From Methylobacterium sp. E-065 (GTDB taxonomy: Bacteria; Pseudomonadota; Alphaproteobacteria; Rhizobiales; Beijerinckiaceae), in assembly GCF_022829605.1 (NCBI RefSeq), contig NZ_JAKSYD010000206.1:1-41551 (forward strand): DNA of 41,551 nt, in the 5' to 3' direction. This document shows positions 24,617 to 32,653 of this stretch, one piece after another. The stretch's first letter is position 1; each line of letters begins with the position of its first letter. The notes below the pieces were generated by a model. That model made no database searches and was not told the DNA's origin. It saw nothing but the letters and a program-made list of their open reading frames with translations. The translations under genes were made by a program, and so were the position numbers.

Positions 24617-26050
24617 CTACCAGATCCAGAACATCAGCACCCAGTTGACCACCGACAGGATGGCCGCACCGAGGATGCAGGTGGTGGCCGCAGCCCGTCG
24701 GAGACCGTGGGCGTCGAGGCCGGCGACCCGCCAGGCGAGCCAGACGCTCCACAGGCTCGCCCCGCCGAGCATCCCGGCGCGGATCTCCGACACGTAGGGG
24801 ATCACGATGCCGTCGCCCCGCAGGAACGTGACGGTAAGCGCCGAGAGCCCCAGGAAGACCCCGCAGCCCGCCACCGGGATGAGCGTCTGCGTCAGGTGGT
24901 GAAAGCGCCGGAGCGACCAGCCCCCGAGGGAGATGGTCGCCAGCGCGACGATCCCCGACAGGACAAGCCCGAGGATCACCGTCGCCGCGCCGATATAGGC
25001 CAGCAGCAGCCCGCCATCGAGAAGTGTCATGACGTCGCTGCGGTCGGGGTAGTTGGTCAGCACGAACCAGGGCGCCGACATCTCCAGCGGCCACGTCACC
25101 CCACGCTCGATGAGCCAGGTGGCGGCCCATTGCTTGGCCTCGACGTACCAGGGGCTCGCCGACCACTGGAACGCCCCCACCGCCAGGGCCAGCATGCCGA
25201 ACAGGATCAGCACGGTCTGGTTGAAATCCGGCTCGGTGCCGGCGACGTGCACGATCTCATGATTGGGCGAGCGCAGGGCGAGGCGCACCGCCCCGCGATG
25301 ATTGCTGCATCGCCCGCACATGTGGCAGGCCCCGGAGCCGCGCATCGTCTTCACCGGCACGAGCGGCGCGCAGTTGAACGCCTCGGCACCCCGGGCGGGC
25401 TTGGGCGAGGCCGCCCAGGCGGCGCGGTCGACCTGGAAGCTGATCGGGGCGAGCTTCGACAGCACCGCGAACACGCCGTTGACCGGGCACAGATAGCGGC
25501 ACCAGACCCGCTTGTTGCGCCCGTAGAGCAGCCCGATGACGATCGCCGCCAGGGTCGAGCCGCCGAGCACCGCCAGGACCGGCTTCGGATAGCCGTACAC
25601 GCTGGTCATCTGGCCGTAGACCGTGGTGCCGGCAAACGCCAGGAACGGCCAGCCCTGCCACGTGATCCAGCGCGGCACGGCATAGCCGCGGCTCCAACGG
25701 CTGGCGAACTCGCTCAGCGCCCCCTCAGGGCAGAGCACCCCGCACCACGCCCGACCGACCAGCACCATGCTGAGCAGCACGAACGGCCACCAGATCCCCC
25801 AGAAGGCGAACTGCGCGGCCAGCGTCAGGTTGGTCCAGATATGGGCGGCGTTGTCGGGCAGCGGCAACAGGGCGGGCACGATCACCAGCACCGCGTAGAC
25901 GGCGATGATCAGCCACTGCACGGCCCGGAGCACCCAGCCGTAGCGGCGCATGCCGTCGCCGAGTTGCGCGAGCCGTGCGTCGATCCAGGCGCGGCGTGCG
26001 GGACGAGAGACGGCGGACAGGGCCGCAGGCGCTGTCGTCGACGCGCTCAT
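24617..26050 (-). CDS. ftrD: Membrane 4Fe-4S polyferredoxin FtrD (NapH/CcoG-like)
   Basis: The 477-residue protein has an N-terminal set of helices with cysteine motifs CGVLCP (103-108) and CRYLCP (184-189), as in NapH/YccM-type polyferredoxins. Another cysteine cluster follows, Cys227 plus CHMCGRC (242-248). A second bundle of helices covers residues 280-475. In FtrABCD it probably moves electrons across the membrane to or from the periplasmic iron-oxidising proteins. Its ATG overlaps the ftrB stop as ATGA. Confidence 0.9.
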   Translation of the reverse strand: MSASTTAPAALSAVSRPARRAWIDARLAQLGDGMRRYGWVLRAVQWLIIAVYAVLVIVPALLPLPDNAAHIWTNLTLAAQFAFWGIWWPFVLLSMVLVGRAWCGVLCPEGALSEFASRWSRGYAVPRWITWQGWPFLAFAGTTVYGQMTSVYGYPKPVLAVLGGSTLAAIVIGLLYGRNKRVWCRYLCPVNGVFAVLSKLAPISFQVDRAAWAASPKPARGAEAFNCAPLVPVKTMRGSGACHMCGRCSNHRGAVRLALRSPNHEIVHVAGTEPDFNQTVLILFGMLALAVGAFQWSASPWYVEAKQWAATWLIERGVTWPLEMSAPWFVLTNYPDRSDVMTLLDGGLLLAYIGAATVILGLVLSGIVALATISLGGWSLRRFHHLTQTLIPVAGCGVFLGLSALTVTFLRGDGIVIPYVSEIRAGMLGGASLWSVWLAWRVAGLDAHGLRRAAATTCILGAAILSVVNWVLMFWIW

Positions 26051-26394
26051 TTGGCGACCAGGGTCGCCTTGGCGTCGGGATGGAAATCGTCGAACACCTG
26101 ATAGGTGCCCGGATCGAGGGTGCGGAACACGATCGCCGAGGTCGAACCCGCCGCCAGCGCCTTCTCGCGCTTGAGCTCCGCGCTCTCGAACTCGACGGGC
26201 GACTGGCCGGTATTCGAGATCTCCAGCTTGAAGCGGGTGTTGGCCGGCACCTCGATCACCGCCGGGAGGATCACGCCGTCGCGCATCTCCACCTTGATCA
26301 CCGGCATGTCGTCCGCGCGCACGGACGCGGCCGCGGAAGCAGCGAGGAGCAGGGCAACGAGTGCGGCAGCGCGCAGCGGGCGGGACACGAACAC
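26047..26394 (-). CDS. ftrB: Periplasmic cupredoxin-like protein FtrB
   Basis: The 115-residue protein has a signal peptide (1-27, ending SVRA) and a small cupredoxin-like beta-sandwich with ISNTGQSPVEFESAELKRE and the closing DPGTYQVFDDFHPDA. In FtrABCD of Brucella and Bordetella, FtrB is thought to oxidise ferrous iron delivered by FtrA. The usual type I copper Cys is absent, as is typical of this subfamily. It overlaps ftrD by four bases and follows ftrA by 10 bases. Confidence 0.88.
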   Translation of the reverse strand: MFVSRPLRAAALVALLLAASAAASVRADDMPVIKVEMRDGVILPAVIEVPANTRFKLEISNTGQSPVEFESAELKREKALAAGSTSAIVFRTLDPGTYQVFDDFHPDAKATLVAK

Positions 26395-26404
26395 CTCCGG
26401 AAAC

Positions 26405-26980
26405 TTAATAGGCGCCCTTCTTGCCGACGCCGGCGAAGGTGAAGTCCTGCACGACGTCGAACGGCTCGAACCACGGGCCGACCCCCGTCTCCTTGTCGAC
26501 GTGGCGGCCGAAATGGCTGTCCTTGCCGGGGGGCGCGACGGTGACCTTCAGGCGATAGCGGCCGGGGCCGAACAGCTTGACGTTGTCGCCGTAATGCGGC
26601 CCGTCATTGGCGACCATCGGCATCAGCATCCCCGACACCTTCTGGTCGGTCGGCTTGTCGCCGTCGAGCTTTACCGCCTCGAAATGCACGTCGAGGGCCG
26701 GCACCCAGTCGCCTTCGGCGAAGCCGTTGCGGTTGTCCTTGGCGGCGCGAATGTCGGTCTCGAGATGGAGGTCCGATTGCGCGGCCGCGCGCATCATCCC
26801 GGCAGGCTCCATCTCGATCGGCTGCAAATAGACGGCAGCGACTTCCAGGCCGTTGCGGGTCACATGCGGGCCGATCGGCACCTCCTTGGCCGCGGCCGAT
26901 CCCGCGATCGCGAGGGCGGCGACCATGGCGAGGCCGCGGAGAATCGTCGGGGCGGTTGAGGCACGCATGGTTTTGCACAT
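26405..26980 (-). CDS. ftrA: Periplasmic P19/FtrA iron-binding protein
   Basis: The 191-residue protein of the P19 (Tp34-like) family has a signal peptide ending near GSAAAK. Likely metal ligands lie in SDLHLETDI and in MLMPMVANDGPHYG, the Met/His-rich signature of P19. It binds Fe2+ with help from Cu2+ in homologues. The ATG at 26980 has GAGGG close upstream; an ATG four codons later (26968) is an alternative. It is the first gene of the operon, and an Irr-like box lies 47 bases upstream. Confidence 0.9.
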   Translation of the reverse strand: MCKTMRASTAPTILRGLAMVAALAIAGSAAAKEVPIGPHVTRNGLEVAAVYLQPIEMEPAGMMRAAAQSDLHLETDIRAAKDNRNGFAEGDWVPALDVHFEAVKLDGDKPTDQKVSGMLMPMVANDGPHYGDNVKLFGPGRYRLKVTVAPPGKDSHFGRHVDKETGVGPWFEPFDVVQDFTFAGVGKKGAY

Positions 26981-27334
26981 AGACCCTCGCGCCAGAACTT
27001 CAAACAGGCATCACCCCACTATCAAATAATAACAATTCTAATCTGAAAGCCTATTGGGATGCTGGCGCTGTATTTCCCTGTCTCAGTCGCCCACTTGTCC
27101 GATTGTAATCTGTCGCAACCAAGACTTTTCTCCCGCCTGTTGCCGACCGGATCTTGACCGGTGCAGCGATCTCGGGAACGTCATGCAACTGCCACGCTAA
27201 AGGCCGAAACCATGGCCGAGGAGCGGATGCAGCGATGCCGCACCTGCGACACCGCGTGCGACGCCCCGGCCCGCCACGGCTTGCGCGGAAGCGAAGCGGG
27301 TTTTAGCAAAAGCTATATTGTTGCTGTGAGTCGC
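26981..27334. other. Intergenic region between divergent ftr operon and porin gene
   Basis: These 354 bases hold the divergent promoters. The left part (about 26996-27060) is notably AT-rich and contains the Irr-like site. The right part is GC-rich again, until an AT-rich patch at 27301-27325 with TATATT, a possible -10 element for the porin gene. No convincing coding sequence is seen; the frame open from 27161 lacks a ribosome-binding site and codes for a Cys-rich stretch unlike a signal peptide. Confidence 0.6.
27027..27041 (-). promoter_or_regulatory. Irr/ICE-like site upstream of ftrA
   Basis: On the minus strand the site reads TTAGAA-TTG-TTATTA. The left half equals the TTAGAA half-site of the rhizobial Irr (ICE) box and the right half matches TTCTAA at 4 of 6 positions. 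Control of ferrous iron uptake by Irr, RirA or Fur-type regulators is expected in this group. Weak candidate. Confidence 0.35.
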
Positions 27335-29491
27335 ATGAGAATCCGTCCCGCGCCCCTGGCTCAAGCGAAATTCCGTGCTCGAATCTCGGCGCTGACCCAG
27401 GCGGCCGTTCTCCTGCTGACGCCTGCAGTCATCGCGCCTGCCGGCGCGGCCGACCTCGGGGCGCAGCGTCCGGCTGGGGAGGTATCCGCCTACACCGACT
27501 GGTCGGGCGGCTATGTCGGACTGGAGGGCAGTGCCGGCGGCTCCTACGGGGCCTACACGTTCGGCCCGACGACGATCGGGGGGCGGCCGGTCCCGGCCTT
27601 CAAGAGCGGCGACTCGACGGGCCGCAGCGACCAGGGGCGCAACGCCACCACGGCGGTGGGCGGGCTGTTCGGCGGCTGGAACTGGCAGGCGGGCCCCTGG
27701 GTATACGGCGTCGAGGCCAATATCGACGCGGCGAACCTGAAGCGGCCGGTCCCCTCGACCCTCGCGGGCTTCGGCTACGCGGATGTGGACCCCGCGTTCA
27801 ACATCGTGCGCGCCAAGACCGAACTCTACGGCACCCTGCGGGCGCGGCTCGGCTACAGCTTCGAGCGCTATCTCGTCTACGGGTCCTTCGGCCTCGCCGG
27901 CGCGAACGCGCGCTTCCTCGCGACCTATCCGGATCTCGATACGGGCAGCCAGAATACGGCGCGGCGCGAACTCGGCTATGTCGGGTTCACGCTCGGAGCG
28001 GGCGTGCAATACGCCATCACCGACCACCTCGCCCTGGGGATCGACTATCGCTACGTCGATCTCGGCGGTAGCCGGCGCTTCGGCTTGGGCACAGTCCCCG
28101 GCGATCTGGGCGGACCGGTCTCGACCCGGGCCAGCTTCACTTCGCACCAGATGTTCGCCCGCCTGATGTGGTTCCCGGACGGGCTGCGGGTCCCGCCGGA
28201 TCCGGACGAGACGGCACCGCACGATCCCGACAATGGCGATACCGGCCGCTTTTCCTTGCACGGGCAGACGACGCTGATTGCGCAGGGCGTGCCGAACTTC
28301 CGCTCGCCGTATGAGGGCGCGCAGAGCCAGATCCCGAATCAGACCCGGCAGACCACCACGGCCACGATCTTCCTCGGGCTCAAGCTCACCGACACCACGG
28401 AAGTCTATTACAATCCCGAGTTCAGCCAGGGGTTCGGCCTGTCGCGGACGCTGGGCGTGGCCGGCTTCGTCAACGGCGAGGCGCAGAAGGCCGGCGCCCC
28501 GTTCCCGAAGCTGCGCTCGAACCGCTACTACGTGAAGCAGACGATCAACCTCGGCGGTGAGACCGTAGAGGTGCCGGACGGGCCGAACCAGGTTGCCACC
28601 CGCTACGATGCCGAGCGGATCACGCTGATCGCCGGCAAGTTCGCGCTGGGCGACTTCTTCGACGGCAACATCTACGCGCACGATCCGCGGGTGGACTTCT
28701 TCAACTGGTCGATCTGGGGCTCCTCGGCCTGGGACTTCCCGGCGAACCTCCCCGGCTTCACGCAGGGTGTCTATGCCGAGTACAACCGGCCGGAATTTGC
28801 GATCCGCGCCGCCTACACGCAGGTGCCCAAGGAGCCGTCGAGCGACGTGCTCGATCCGCGGGTGTTCCGCCGGGCGGGGCTCAACGCCGAGTTCGAGCAG
28901 CGCTACGTCCTGCCGGGGCTGGACCAGCCGGGCAAGCTGCGCCTCGGGTTCTTCTCGAATGTCGGCAACTCGGCCAACAACCGGGAGGTGGTGACGCTGA
29001 CGCAACTCGGCGCGTTCGACGACATCAACGACGCGGCGGGGGCAACCCGGCGCCCCTGGCGCAAGACCGGCGGCTACGTCAACCTGGAACAGGCGCTGAC
29101 GCCGGAACTCGGCCTGTTCGCCCGCGCCAGCCTGAACGACGGCCGCACGGAGAACATCTCGTTCACCGATGTCGACCAGAGCTTCTCCGGTGGCCTGTCG
29201 CTGAAGGGCAAGGCCTGGGACCGGCCGGACGACACCGTCGGGATCGGCGCGGCGATGAACGGGCTCTCGCCCTCCCACCGGGCGGCCTTCGCGGGCGGCT
29301 TCTACGGGCTGCTGATCGGCGACGGCCGGCTCAACTACGGCACCGAGCGGGCTCTGGAGACCTATTACGCCCTGAACCTGACCAAGTTCGTGACCCTGAC
29401 CTTCGACTACCAGTTCATCGACAATCCCGGCTACAACCGCGACCGCGGCCCGGCCCACTTCTTCGCCTCGCGGCTGCACGCGGATTTCTGA
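27335..29491 (+). CDS. Fusion outer-membrane protein: Omp25-like barrel plus OprB-type carbohydrate porin
   Basis: The 718-residue protein has a signal peptide ending near PAGAAD. Residues about 55-285 form an Omp25/Omp31-like eight-stranded barrel (WSGGYVGLEGSAGGSYG, GGLFGGWNWQAGPWVYGVEA, ITDHLALGIDYRYVDLG). After an Asp/Pro-rich linker (DPDETAPHDPDNGD), residues about 310-718 match the OprB carbohydrate-selective porin family, with a C-terminal FASRLHADF strand ending in Phe as outer-membrane barrels do. Each part alone is a normal protein, so this is a two-barrel fusion. The ATG at 27335 is chosen because the signal peptide begins there; a GTG at 27326 is possible. The substrate is probably a sugar. 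Confidence 0.85.
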   Translation: MRIRPAPLAQAKFRARISALTQAAVLLLTPAVIAPAGAADLGAQRPAGEVSAYTDWSGGYVGLEGSAGGSYGAYTFGPTTIGGRPVPAFKSGDSTGRSDQGRNATTAVGGLFGGWNWQAGPWVYGVEANIDAANLKRPVPSTLAGFGYADVDPAFNIVRAKTELYGTLRARLGYSFERYLVYGSFGLAGANARFLATYPDLDTGSQNTARRELGYVGFTLGAGVQYAITDHLALGIDYRYVDLGGSRRFGLGTVPGDLGGPVSTRASFTSHQMFARLMWFPDGLRVPPDPDETAPHDPDNGDTGRFSLHGQTTLIAQGVPNFRSPYEGAQSQIPNQTRQTTTATIFLGLKLTDTTEVYYNPEFSQGFGLSRTLGVAGFVNGEAQKAGAPFPKLRSNRYYVKQTINLGGETVEVPDGPNQVATRYDAERITLIAGKFALGDFFDGNIYAHDPRVDFFNWSIWGSSAWDFPANLPGFTQGVYAEYNRPEFAIRAAYTQVPKEPSSDVLDPRVFRRAGLNAEFEQRYVLPGLDQPGKLRLGFFSNVGNSANNREVVTLTQLGAFDDINDAAGATRRPWRKTGGYVNLEQALTPELGLFARASLNDGRTENISFTDVDQSFSGGLSLKGKAWDRPDDTVGIGAAMNGLSPSHRAAFAGGFYGLLIGDGRLNYGTERALETYYALNLTKFVTLTFDYQFIDNPGYNRDRGPAHFFASRLHADF

Positions 29492-29559
29492 CAGCGCACG
29501 ACGCCTGTTCGGATGGTGTTGGGCGAACGTCCGCGCGGGTGTTGCGAACGTCATGGTTT

Positions 29560-29601
29560 CGAAAGGTCGAGACCTTTCGCGGGTGCAGGGCAGCGCCCTG
29601 C
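29560..29601. terminator. Two adjacent hairpins between convergent porin and lipB genes
   Basis: CGAAAGGTC (29560-29568) pairs with GACCTTTCG (29571-29579), and GCAGGGC (29585-29591) pairs with GCCCTGC (29595-29601). Both stems are perfect and lie in the 155-base gap between two converging genes, so they may terminate both. Lack of T-runs keeps confidence low; they could also be an intergenic repeat. Confidence 0.4.
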
Positions 29602-29646
29602 GATCCGACGCGCAGACGCCTGAGGCTTGCCTCGGCCAGAACGCGC

Positions 29647-30369
29647 TCACGGATCGCCGGCGTTTACGGACTCCATCGCCGTCACCCCAAAAATATCCTC
29701 GAACGCCGCCCGGAGCTGCATGTCCACCTCGGCCATGCTCACCGGCAGACCGAGATCGACGAGGCTCGTCACGCCATGCAGGCGCACCCCGCAGGGCACG
29801 ATCCCGTCGAAATGCGCGAGGTCCGGCTCGACGTTCAGGCTGATCCCGTGAAAACTCACCCAGCGGCGCACCCGGATGCCGATCGCCGCGATCTTGTCCT
29901 CGACCTCCGGCCCCTTCTCGGGGCGGCGCACCCAGACGCCGACCCGGTCCTCCCGGCGCTCGGCACGGACGTTGAAAGCCGCGAGCGTCTCGATCAGCCA
30001 CGCCTCCAGGCTCGCCACGTAGGCGCGCAGATCGCGGCTGCGGCGGTCGAGATCGAGCATCACGTAGGCCACGCGCTGGCCGGGGCCGTGATAGGTGTAC
30101 TGCCCGCCCCGCCCCGTGGCGTGGACCGGGAACCGGTCGGGCGTCACCAGATCCTCCGGCCGGGCCGACGTTCCGGCCGTGTAGAGCGGCGGATGCTCCA
30201 GCAGCCAGACACATTCGGGTGCCGTACCGCGGGCGATCGCCTCGACCCGCGCCTCCATCCAGGCCACGGCGGCCTCGTACGCCACGGGCGCGTCGCTCAC
30301 CCGCCACGTCACCGGCCCCGCGACCGGATCGGAGCCGGGCCGCTTCGGGAAGGCATGGGGACTCACCAT
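29647..30369 (-). CDS. lipB: Octanoyltransferase LipB
   Basis: The 240-residue enzyme transfers octanoate from acyl carrier protein to lipoyl domains, the first step of lipoate synthesis. Conserved segments are LLEHPPLYTAG (His59), GRGGQYTYHGPGQ, catalytic Lys159 in EDKIAAIGIRVRRW and Cys193 in GIVPCGV. The ATG at 30369 is taken; a TTG at 30390 in the same frame would touch the divergent FliN-like gene's ATG. No lipA is present in the window. Confidence 0.94.
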   Translation of the reverse strand: MVSPHAFPKRPGSDPVAGPVTWRVSDAPVAYEAAVAWMEARVEAIARGTAPECVWLLEHPPLYTAGTSARPEDLVTPDRFPVHATGRGGQYTYHGPGQRVAYVMLDLDRRSRDLRAYVASLEAWLIETLAAFNVRAERREDRVGVWVRRPEKGPEVEDKIAAIGIRVRRWVSFHGISLNVEPDLAHFDGIVPCGVRLHGVTSLVDLGLPVSMAEVDMQLRAAFEDIFGVTAMESVNAGDP

Positions 30370-30389
30370 GAGGCGGGGCGCGTTTACCA

Positions 30390-30785
30390 ATGGTTCACCA
30401 TCCTGCGTCGATGGTCGAAGCCTTCAACATCCGCGGCCGGCGATTGCAAGGTCTTGGCCGCGAGACGGGATGGCGGGCAGTGGCGGTCTTCGAGACGCTG
30501 AAGGTCGATCTGACGGTGGTGCTCGGCCGCACCCGCATGCCGCTGCACATGCTGCTGCGCATGGGCCGCGGCGCCGTGATCGAGCTGGACGCCAGCGACA
30601 GCGACATGGTCGAGATCCTGGCCAACGACCATCCGGTCGCCCGCGGGCAGATCGTGGTGACCGGTGACCGCATCTCCGTCGAGGTGACGGAGTTGATCCG
30701 CAAGGCGGCCTCGATCGTGGAGCCGGGCGCCAGCATCGGTGACGGTGCGGCCTCGTTTCTGGACAGCGGGTACGAGTCCGCGTGA
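30390..30785 (+). CDS. FliN-like SpoA-domain protein (orphan)
   Basis: The 131-residue protein has a SpoA (surface presentation of antigens) domain at about 33-108, with VDLTVVLGRTRMPLHMLLRMGRG, IELDASDSD, VARGQIVVTGD and VEVTELI in the order and spacing of FliN. FliN forms the flagellar switch C-ring that binds CheY-P. No flagellar genes are nearby, which is odd for FliN. It starts 20 bases from lipB on the opposite strand, so the two share a promoter region. It may be a second FliN copy or a switch-like paralogue. ATG 30390 or 30411 could be the start. Confidence 0.78.
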   Translation: MVHHPASMVEAFNIRGRRLQGLGRETGWRAVAVFETLKVDLTVVLGRTRMPLHMLLRMGRGAVIELDASDSDMVEILANDHPVARGQIVVTGDRISVEVTELIRKAASIVEPGASIGDGAASFLDSGYESA

Positions 30786-30908
30786 GCGAAGCGCTTGTCG
30801 GCGGCGGATCGATCTGTTATCCGCTGCGCCGCCGGCACCAGATCGGCCTCCGGGATTTCCCGCGGGCCGCTTTTGTCGAGCGAGCGGACACGGATCGTCG
30901 CGTCCGAT

Positions 30909-30993
30909 GCGGCCATGGCGGAATTGGTAGACGCGCTAGCTTGAGGTGCTAGTCCCGCGAGGGGTGGAGGTTCGAGTCCTCTTGGCCGCACCA
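30909..30993 (+). tRNA. tRNA-Leu (anticodon GAG)
   Basis: Acceptor arms GCGGCCA (30909-30915) and TGGCCGC (30983-30989) pair perfectly and are followed by A and an encoded CCA. The anticodon stem CTAGC/GCTAG holds the loop TTGAGGT with anticodon GAG, which reads CTC and CTT. A long variable arm (TCCCGCGAGGGGT region) and the T arm GGAGG-TTCGAGT-CCTCT complete a class II leucine tRNA. No copy of its 3' end is seen elsewhere in the window, so there is no sign of an integrated element. Confidence 0.96.
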
Positions 30994-31248
30994 TTCTTCT
31001 CTCTCTTGAAGAGACAGGATTGGTGCAGAACGACGTGACCGGGGCGACCAGAGCCCCAGGAGCGGTCCCGCACGATCACCAACAGATTTGCAGTCGACCA
31101 GACTGGCCCTGGCTACCGGGACCGGTCGGCGGTCCGCAGGTGATATTCAGTCCGATCCCGACGTTCGATGCCCACCCACGGCGTCATGCCGTGGGAAAGT
31201 GCGGCGCTGCGAGGCGGCAGCCGACAATCGACCCCCGCCCGCAGACGC

Positions 31249-31521
31249 TCAGCGGCCCGATGGCTGGCCGGTCGTGCCGTGCTGGAACCCCGACGCGTTC
31301 GGCGGGCCCTTCATCTTGCCGTCCTGGGTGGCGGTGGTGTCCGGCGTGGTGGCGCCGGCTGTCCCTGTGGTCTCCGCCTTGCCGAAGCCCGCGGCATTGG
31401 GCGAGCCCTGCATGCGGGGCGTTGTTCCGGGCGTGCCAGCACCACCGGCATTTTCGGCGGCGAAACTGGCGGTCCCCATCGACAACAGGCCAACAGCCGC
31501 GATCAGTGCGGTCTTTCGCAT
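31249..31521 (-). CDS. Small secreted Gly/Thr-rich protein with internal repeat
   Basis: The 90-residue protein has a clear signal peptide (MRKTALIAAVGLLSMGTASFAAE) and a low-complexity mature part. Two related segments, MQGSPNAAGF and MKGPPNASGF, are separated by a Thr/Ala/Gly linker. GAGGAG lies 6 bases before the ATG at 31521, which decides the start. I know no function. The mature part is presumably disordered and periplasmic. Confidence 0.75.
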   Translation of the reverse strand: MRKTALIAAVGLLSMGTASFAAENAGGAGTPGTTPRMQGSPNAAGFGKAETTGTAGATTPDTTATQDGKMKGPPNASGFQHGTTGQPSGR

Positions 31522-31619
31522 GGCAGACTCCTCGAGCGTTCCACGATCACGTCTTGTGCGTGATCCGTGCACCAACGTCCGCAATGGACGCCTGTTCACT
31601 TCGTCAGTCCGTTCGCGGG

Positions 31620-32186
31620 CTATCGGGCGGTGATCGCGTTTTTGATCGTGTCGTAATCGGCGCGTTTCAGGACCCGGCGCGTCAGGAGCTCATCGGGGGA
31701 GGCGTAGGGACGGAACTCGATGATCCTCCGGCCGATCATACCGGCCCCGAGCGCATTCAATTGCTCCACCGACGCCGTGTTGAGATCGACGCTCCCACCC
31801 GGCGATACGGAGGGGGCCTGAGCCTCTCCCGGGGCCGGCTCCGTTCGCAAACCTGTTGTGGACGCACCGTCGGATTGCCGCGGGGGAGAGCCGAGATCGG
31901 CCGAGGGACCGGGCGACGGGTTCGCCGGAGCAGCAGCGGACGGGGATGATGCCGGGGGCGCCGTCGCCGCCATCCCGGGACCGGCCGACGATCCCGGCAC
32001 GATGGTCCGGATGGACTGCCCCTTGGCGTCCAGGGTGGTTCGCTGCTGTTGCGACAGGGGAATCACCGTGGAGGTCCGCTTGTCCGGCCCGCCCTGAGGG
32101 CGTGGGCCATACCCGATCCACAGGGCTGCCAAGACGATTGCGATCACCGCCAGACCGGCGCTCACGGACAGAACAGATCGGATCAT
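31620..32186 (-). CDS. Membrane-anchored helix-hairpin-helix protein (ComEA-like C-terminus)
   Basis: The 188-residue protein has one N-terminal membrane helix (8-27), a long Pro/Ala/Ser/Gly-rich linker (about 60-130), and a C-terminal helix-hairpin-helix domain that starts VDLNTASVEQLNALG (about 134-148) and ends at DYDTIKNAITAR. The VDLNTAS start is typical of ComEA and related DNA-binding domains. The anchored layout fits a periplasmic DNA- or protein-binding role, but the hairpin motif here (GAGMIGRRIIEFRPY) is degenerate compared with ComEA. The ATG at 32186 has GAGGGGGAC upstream. Confidence 0.8.
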   Translation of the reverse strand: MIRSVLSVSAGLAVIAIVLAALWIGYGPRPQGGPDKRTSTVIPLSQQQRTTLDAKGQSIRTIVPGSSAGPGMAATAPPASSPSAAAPANPSPGPSADLGSPPRQSDGASTTGLRTEPAPGEAQAPSVSPGGSVDLNTASVEQLNALGAGMIGRRIIEFRPYASPDELLTRRVLKRADYDTIKNAITAR

Positions 32187-32653
32187 TCGTCCCCCTCTTC
32201 GGCTGGCCCGATGCTTATCCCCGGGCCCGCGATACCATCCGCGCTTCCTCACGGATCGCGCGGGGCAATTCAAGGTTCGATGGAGCCGCGTTGAACCGTC
32301 CTCCGGCGAGCCAACGCTGTCCCCGGGGCCGGATTGCGCAAGACGGCGACCTGTCGAGCCTTGCACAGGAGGGGGCGGTGCCATGCGGCGGCTCAGGCCG
32401 CACGACGTTGACTTCGCAGCCGCACACCTGCATATCGGCGTTGCAGCGTCAGCGGCCGCCATGGCCCGCTTGAGGGGGTTGCGTGACGGATCCTGCGCCA
32501 TCGCGGCGTGATCCGGCCCCCCTCTTCATAACGTGCATGCACCCGGGCCGCCCCATCACGCGGGCTGCCCCCTGCCAACGGACCGGCCTCAACACGGCAT
32601 TTCTCGCGCGAAACGCGCGGCGCCCGGCCGGACCTGCTGCATCGGATACATCC
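32187..32653. other. Intergenic region before the RNA helicase gene
   Basis: The 467-base gap carries the divergent promoters of the helix-hairpin-helix gene and the helicase. The only structured content I can support is a possible 42-codon reading frame at 32383-32511 with a strong ribosome-binding site. The rest is GC-rich sequence without recognisable repeats or RNA genes. Confidence 0.5.
32383..32511 (+). CDS. Possible 42-residue small protein
   Basis: An ATG with AGGAGG at 32367-32372 (10 bases upstream) opens a 42-codon frame of a basic, Ala/Arg-rich peptide (MRRLRPHDVDFAAAHLHIG start). The strong ribosome-binding site is the main support. The composition is not distinguishable from chance translation of GC-rich DNA. 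It could also act as a leader peptide for the helicase gene, which starts 142 bases later. Confidence 0.28.
   Translation: MRRLRPHDVDFAAAHLHIGVAASAAAMARLRGLRDGSCAIAA

Noticed and set aside
24215..26101. A long plus-strand open frame opposite ftrC and ftrD
   Set aside because: Composition is that of an antisense shadow (His/Arg/Asp/Gln-rich), while the minus-strand genes carry clear motifs.
27197..30307. A very long open frame on the minus strand (over 1000 codons) opposite the porin gene and lipB
   Set aside because: The protein is a Arg/Gly/Ala/Val-rich mirror of the porin and lipB codons, with no domains, signal peptide or ribosome-binding site. Such open antisense frames are usual in GC-rich DNA.
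30994..31248. Integration scar or attachment site next to tRNA-Leu
   Set aside because: No repeat of the tRNA 3' end, no integrase and no change of base composition is visible.
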